Of a stretch of 64,000 nt of DNA, positions 59,701 through 64,000 are shown piece after piece (the stretch's first letter is position 1; every line of letters starts with the position of its first letter). Under the pieces are notes generated by a model that saw only the letters and a program-made list of their open reading frames with translations, made no database searches and was not told the DNA's origin. The DNA is from Ampelomyces quisqualis (lineage: Eukaryota; Ascomycota; Dothideomycetes; Pleosporales; Phaeosphaeriaceae). Where the stretch lies: contig JAGTXZ010000020.1 of NCBI GenBank assembly GCA_018398575.1, forward strand, positions 1,674,001-1,738,000, in the 5' to 3' direction. The position numbers and the translations under genes were made by a program.

Positions 59701-61084
59701 AACAGCGCGTTCGTCCCGCAGGCAAGTCGATGACAATGGCCGCGTCCATTGGTCACACGAGGAACCAGTTTTCACATCATCATTGAATGTTCCTCGCTTA
59801 ACCTAATGTTGCATCTTCCGAAAGCGGTTGATCCGAACAGCTGGAGATGCGCTGAGGCCTGACCATTGCTATCCGCCCGGTGATAATCTACGGCAATTTT
59901 GGACACGGAAGTTGGACTATGCCTTATACTCCGAGTGGGGTCCCCATACGCTGTCGACGCCATCAACGCCGTGGCTACGGCAATGAAACTAGAGGGCTGA
60001 GTGAGATCATTGCGTGAATGATCAGTTTACCGAAGCGTCACAATTCTTGGCTCATGTCCTACAAGGTCGGAGAAGATGTTGACTAAGACCGCTCGCTTGC
60101 AGAATTCCAGCATAACAGGCATTGGTTTGGGACCGTTACTATGGGCTTATACACATGGAGCCCTCGTGTTTGGCTCTAGCCGGGACAGCGAGTGCTCGTT
60201 GATGTGTGTGGTACTACAACGTTTAACACCACGAACGCAGTATACTTCAGACGACTGAACATTATTAAGCGACTCCACCGCAAATATCCTGATTATCTGC
60301 ATCAATCAATGCATCAATCACCTGGCAAATGGCTGTAATCGAAAGCAAAACACACGGACGTTCTGTCAATCCACCCCGGCTCATGGGAGGGGATCCGATC
60401 GAGTCAAGCCGAGTTTGAGACAGCGCTCTTGCGGTCCAGGTCCCCACGTCTCATCTTCGTTATCATTCGTAACGCATTGGCCTGATGCCTTAGCAGATGG
60501 CCTACGTGCCTAGCATGCGCCATCTATCAATAGCATGAAGCTTACACGGAAACGCGCCCGGCCTGTACATGCCATCAATCCTCGGAACCAAGGCGGCACT
60601 ATTCCAAGATGAGGAATAGCGCGCGCTCCACTCTCATTCTCACGTCAATATGTTGCTGCAGTACATCGTTCCGCAGTACATGGGCTGCCACAGTTCCGGT
60701 ACGCACTGTGCTTGTCATCGTGCGATCCATGCCCAGGCCGCCTCTCTAGGTCCTTATGCCTATCATTGCCTCTTGATTCCCTACAAATATAGGGTACCGC
60801 CAATCCCCCAAGATCATTCATTCCCAAACTTCTTCCTCCAGTACCTTGGGTCACTATCTGCAGCCATAGTTGCTCAGCATACATTCTTCCAAAGAGAAAT
60901 CAGCTACTAAGACGAAGACCAACACCTTCGTTCCTAGTACAGTACCTCTCGTTCTTTACAGAGACTCCGTCCAGTGTCACTGGATCCAATCGGTAATAGT
61001 CTTTTGCTGCCTTGGCATCGACCTTCCGAGATTCCCGCCATCACTTAATTTTTATACCTCGAGGTGCCCCTCACAATCGCCATC

Positions 61085-64000
61085 ATGAACATTCTCATCT
61101 TCGGTGACCAGACCGCCGATCAGTACCCTCTGTTGCGGAAAGCATGCACGTGGAAGAACAATGCCGCTCTCACAACATTTTTGGACAGGATTAGTGTCGT
61201 GATTCGCGATGAGGTGCAAAAACTTCCACGAGCTCAGAGAGACCAAATCCCCGACTTCTTGACGACATGGGACCTTGTTGAAGCGTACTACAGCAAGGGG
61301 CTGAAAGTACCTCAACTTGAGAGCTGCATGATTACTATTGCTCAATTAGCACACTATATCGGGTATGTCGGTTGACAAAAGATTCGTTGTCCATGTATTA
61401 ATTGAATAGATACTATGCCGAAAATCCATCGGAACTACCTAATTCTGCGGACACACGAATTATTGGTCTCTGTACCGGTCTTCTTGCGGCGTCGGTCGTT
61501 GCATCTGCCCGGTCGCTAAGTGAATTGCTGCCGCTCGCCACGGAGGCCGTACGTATCGCCTTTCGCGCCGGCTCGTGCGTGAGCGTAGCAAGAGCTGCGC
61601 TTGAGAACGTCACAATCGCAAAAGATAGCTGGTCCACCATCGTTACTGGAATTTCTGAGAAAGATGCGAAGAGCGCGCTCGCCTTGTTTCACGATGATCG
61701 ACTAATCCCAACTTCAGCACGGGCCTACATTAGCGCTGTTAGTGTTATGGCTCTAACTATCAGTGGCCCACCATCTACAACGAGACTTCTATTTCAAGAG
61801 ATCGAGCCATTCAGGCACATTGCTCGTGTCCCTATTCCTGTTTTTGCTCCCTACCACGCACCCCACATCTACAACCAAGCAGACATTGACCGCATTCTGG
61901 ACAAGGACGCAGCTCGCCATCTACAACAATTCCGACCACTTAGCTTGGTGCACTCGGCAACCCTCGGCAAATGCCAAACCGCTACTAACACCCTCGATCT
62001 GGTTCAAGCTGCTCTCGGCGAGATTCTTTTCGAGCCAGTTCGATGGGACAAACTCCTGGAAGAGGTTGTTTGCCAGGTCACTGCGACCAGCAGCGCTAAA
62101 TGCTCCGTGTCCGCGATCGGTGTCACGAACGTAGCCAACAGCCTCGCTTCTGCGCTGAAGTCTGGGGGCCAGATCGACGTCTCTGTCCGTGATCAATCCC
62201 TCTGGTGTGCCACCACTGATGAAAGTCGTGGTCGCACTCAGAATGATAAGATTGCCATCGTAGGCATTTCTGGTCGTTTCCCCGGCGCGGCGAGTCCAGA
62301 GAAATTATGGGAGCTTCTCGAGAAGGGGTTGGATGTCCATCGCGAAGTACCAGCCGACCGCTTTGATGCCAAGGCCCATTGTGATCCCTCTGGTAAGGGC
62401 AAGAATAAGAGTCACACGCCTTACGGATGCTTCATTGACGAGCCGGGACTTTTCGATCCTCGATTTTTCAACATGTCCCCGCGCGAAGCTGCCCAGACAG
62501 ACCCTATGGGCCGTCTCGCTCTCACCACTGCGTACGAGGCTCTCGAGATGTCCGGATATGTCCCAAACCGCACCCCTTCCACTAAGCTTCATCGAATTGG
62601 TACTTTCTATGGTCAAACTTCAGACGACTGGCGTGAAATTAACGCTGCTGAGAACATCGACACTTACTTCATTACAGGAGGTGTCCGCGCGTTTGCACCA
62701 GGCAGGATCAACTACTATTTCAAGTTTTCCGGGCCGTCTTACAGTATCGACACCGCGTGCTCCTCTTCTCTCGCGGCCATCCAGCTAGCTTGCACTTCTC
62801 TGTGGGCAGGCGACTGCGATACTGCATGTGCAGGTGGGTTGAATGTCTTGACCAACCCGGACATTTTCTCGGGTCTTAGCAAGGGTCAATTCTTGTCAAA
62901 GACTGGAAGCTGCAAGACCTACGACAATGATGCAGATGGTTACTGCCGTGGTGACGGCTGTGGCTCTGTCGTGCTCAAGCGATACGAAGATGCGGTAGCC
63001 GACAAGGACAACATCCTCGGCTGCATTCTCGGGGCCGCTACCAACCATAGCGCCGAGGCTGTCTCCATCACTCATCCCCACGCTGGCGCTCAAGAGTTCC
63101 TGTACAACAGAGTGCTCGCCAAGGCAGGTGTTGATGCTCACGAGATTAGCTATGTTGAAATGCACGGTACCGGTACTCAGGCCGGTGACGGCATCGAGAT
63201 GACATCTGTCACCAACGCTTTCGCGCCGCGCCATCGCCAGCGCCGCGCTGAAGAGACCCTCCACCTTGGTGCAATCAAAGCTAACATTGGGCATGGCGAA
63301 GCTGCTTCTGGTATAAACTCTCTCGTAAAGGTCCTGATGATGATGAAGAAGGACGCCATTCCTGCGAATGTTGGCATCAAGGGTGTCATGAACAAGACCT
63401 TCCCCAAGGATCTGCTTCAGCGCAACGTTCATATCTCGACAAAGCAGGTGGCTTGGCCCCGCAACGGTGCTGCAAAGCGCAAGATATTCCTGAACAATTT
63501 CTCTGCTGCAGGTGGAAACACTTCACTCATCATCGAGGATGCGCCCTTGCCCGTGGCACCCAAGGCCATGGACCCGCGCACCATGCACACAGTCACCGTT
63601 ACGGCTAGGTCAATCGCCTCGCTCAAGAAGAATATCCACAATCTCATAGAGTTCCTCGAACAGAATCCAGAGACCACTCTTCCTAGCTTGGCTTACACCA
63701 CTACTGCCCGTCGCATTCAGCACAACTATCGTGTGGCCATCTGCGTCTCTGAGATCTCCAAGGTCAAGGAGGCACTTCAGGCTCAGCTGAAGGATAGCTA
63801 TAGCCCTCTGCCCATGGTTCCAACCAAGACTGCCTTCGCTTTCACCGGCCAGGGCTCGCAATACACTGGTCTTGGCCAGACGCTCTACGAGCAGCTAGAA
63901 ACTTTCAAAGCCGATATCGATCAGCTGGACAATGTCGCACGCCTCCACGGTCTCCCATCTTTCATTCCTCTTCTTACTGGCACCGAAGTTACCACTCTGT
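61085..64000 (+). CDS. PKS1: Non-reducing polyketide synthase for DHN melanin, 5' part
   Basis: Exon 61085-61362 is followed by a 47-nt intron (GTATGT…AATAG) and exon 61410 onward, open to the window edge. About 956 residues are visible. The starter-unit acyltransferase (SAT) domain comes first, with GLCTGLL (catalytic Cys114). A ketosynthase starts near DKIAIVGISGRFPG and shows all three catalytic residues: Cys543 in DTACSSS, His in EMHGTGTQ and His in KANIGHGEA. The malonyl-CoA acyltransferase begins at FAFTGQGSQYTGLGQ and is cut by the window before its active-site Ser. Product template, ACP(s) and Claisen-cyclase thioesterase are expected beyond. Such enzymes make 1,3,6,8-tetrahydroxynaphthalene (directly or through a heptaketide) from malonyl-CoA. 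The melanin assignment rests on sequence style and on the neighbouring regulator and reductase. Confidence 0.93.

Larger units (their letters stand above)
49307..61084. other. 11.8-kb divergent spacer between CMR1 and the PKS
   Basis: No supported gene is found in 11.8 kb; frames of up to about 156 codons (e.g. 55256-55726) look random. Contents that can be named are a 24-bp inverted repeat at 51951-52033, a TIR element at 52060-52551, palindromic element copy B at 52996-53071, a 25-bp tandem repeat at 53694-53742, and five TACGGAGTA motifs. The rest (53.8-61 kb) shows no structure I can define. It presumably includes promoters of both melanin genes, and decayed mobile DNA is likely. Confidence 0.55.

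Noticed and set aside
49307..61084. tRNA, 5S rRNA or intact transposase genes in the large spacer
   Set aside because: No A/B-box pair, 5S-like sequence or transposase-like frame could be recognised by eye; tRNAscan-SE and Infernal would settle it.

Overview
The window is nuclear DNA of a filamentous ascomycete. Protein genes have short GT-AG introns (about 45-110 nt, often with a CTAAC-like branch site), there are no operons, and the proteins are typical of Pezizomycotina. The right-hand third carries three DHN-melanin genes in the order THN reductase - CMR1-type regulator - non-reducing polyketide synthase. That order is known from Dothideomycetes, especially Pleosporales (Alternaria, Cochliobolus), so a pleosporalean fungus is the best guess. 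It is an inference, not proven.

Layout. 1-3.7 kb: no convincing gene, but short TA-flanked palindromic repeats. 3.7-9.1 kb: a coiled-coil protein resembling kinetochore CENP-K (-), a three-KH-domain RNA-binding protein (+) and an unassigned 519-aa protein (-). 9.5-16.5 kb: SEC14 (-), CCR4 deadenylase (-) and a SAM methyltransferase (+). 17-25 kb: a MITE just upstream of a hotdog thioesterase (+), then acrB (+) and a UNC-50/GMH1 membrane protein (-). 25-37.4 kb: RNA14 (+), Argonaute (+), a PP28/PDAP1-type phosphoprotein (+) and an HNH-like protein (+). 38.5-40.4 kb: a BTB/POZ protein (+) and a ThuA-like protein (-). 40.9-64 kb: the melanin locus with long gene-free spacers of 4.3 and 11.8 kb. 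The PKS runs off the right edge inside its acyltransferase domain.

Functional themes. Several genes concern RNA fate: CCR4 (deadenylation), RNA14 (3'-end cleavage and polyadenylation), Argonaute (small-RNA silencing) and the KH protein. Others concern membrane trafficking and signalling: SEC14, UNC-50, AcrB. In the melanin block the PKS would make 1,3,6,8-tetrahydroxynaphthalene, the SDR would reduce it (and/or trihydroxynaphthalene), and the C2H2 + Zn2Cys6 protein would activate them. Scytalone dehydratase is not in the window.

Beyond the genes, the clearest unexplained structures are: two families of tiny TA-flanked inverted-repeat elements (91/76 bp and 213 bp); a 492-bp AT-rich element with 18-bp terminal inverted repeats; a 9-bp motif TACGGAGTA present at least 11 times, always outside genes; a possible microexon with a one-base phase conflict in the thioesterase; and an Argonaute first intron that contains an in-frame alternative start. 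I did not recognise any tRNA, rRNA or CRISPR array. All exon borders were inferred by eye from splice consensus and reading frame.
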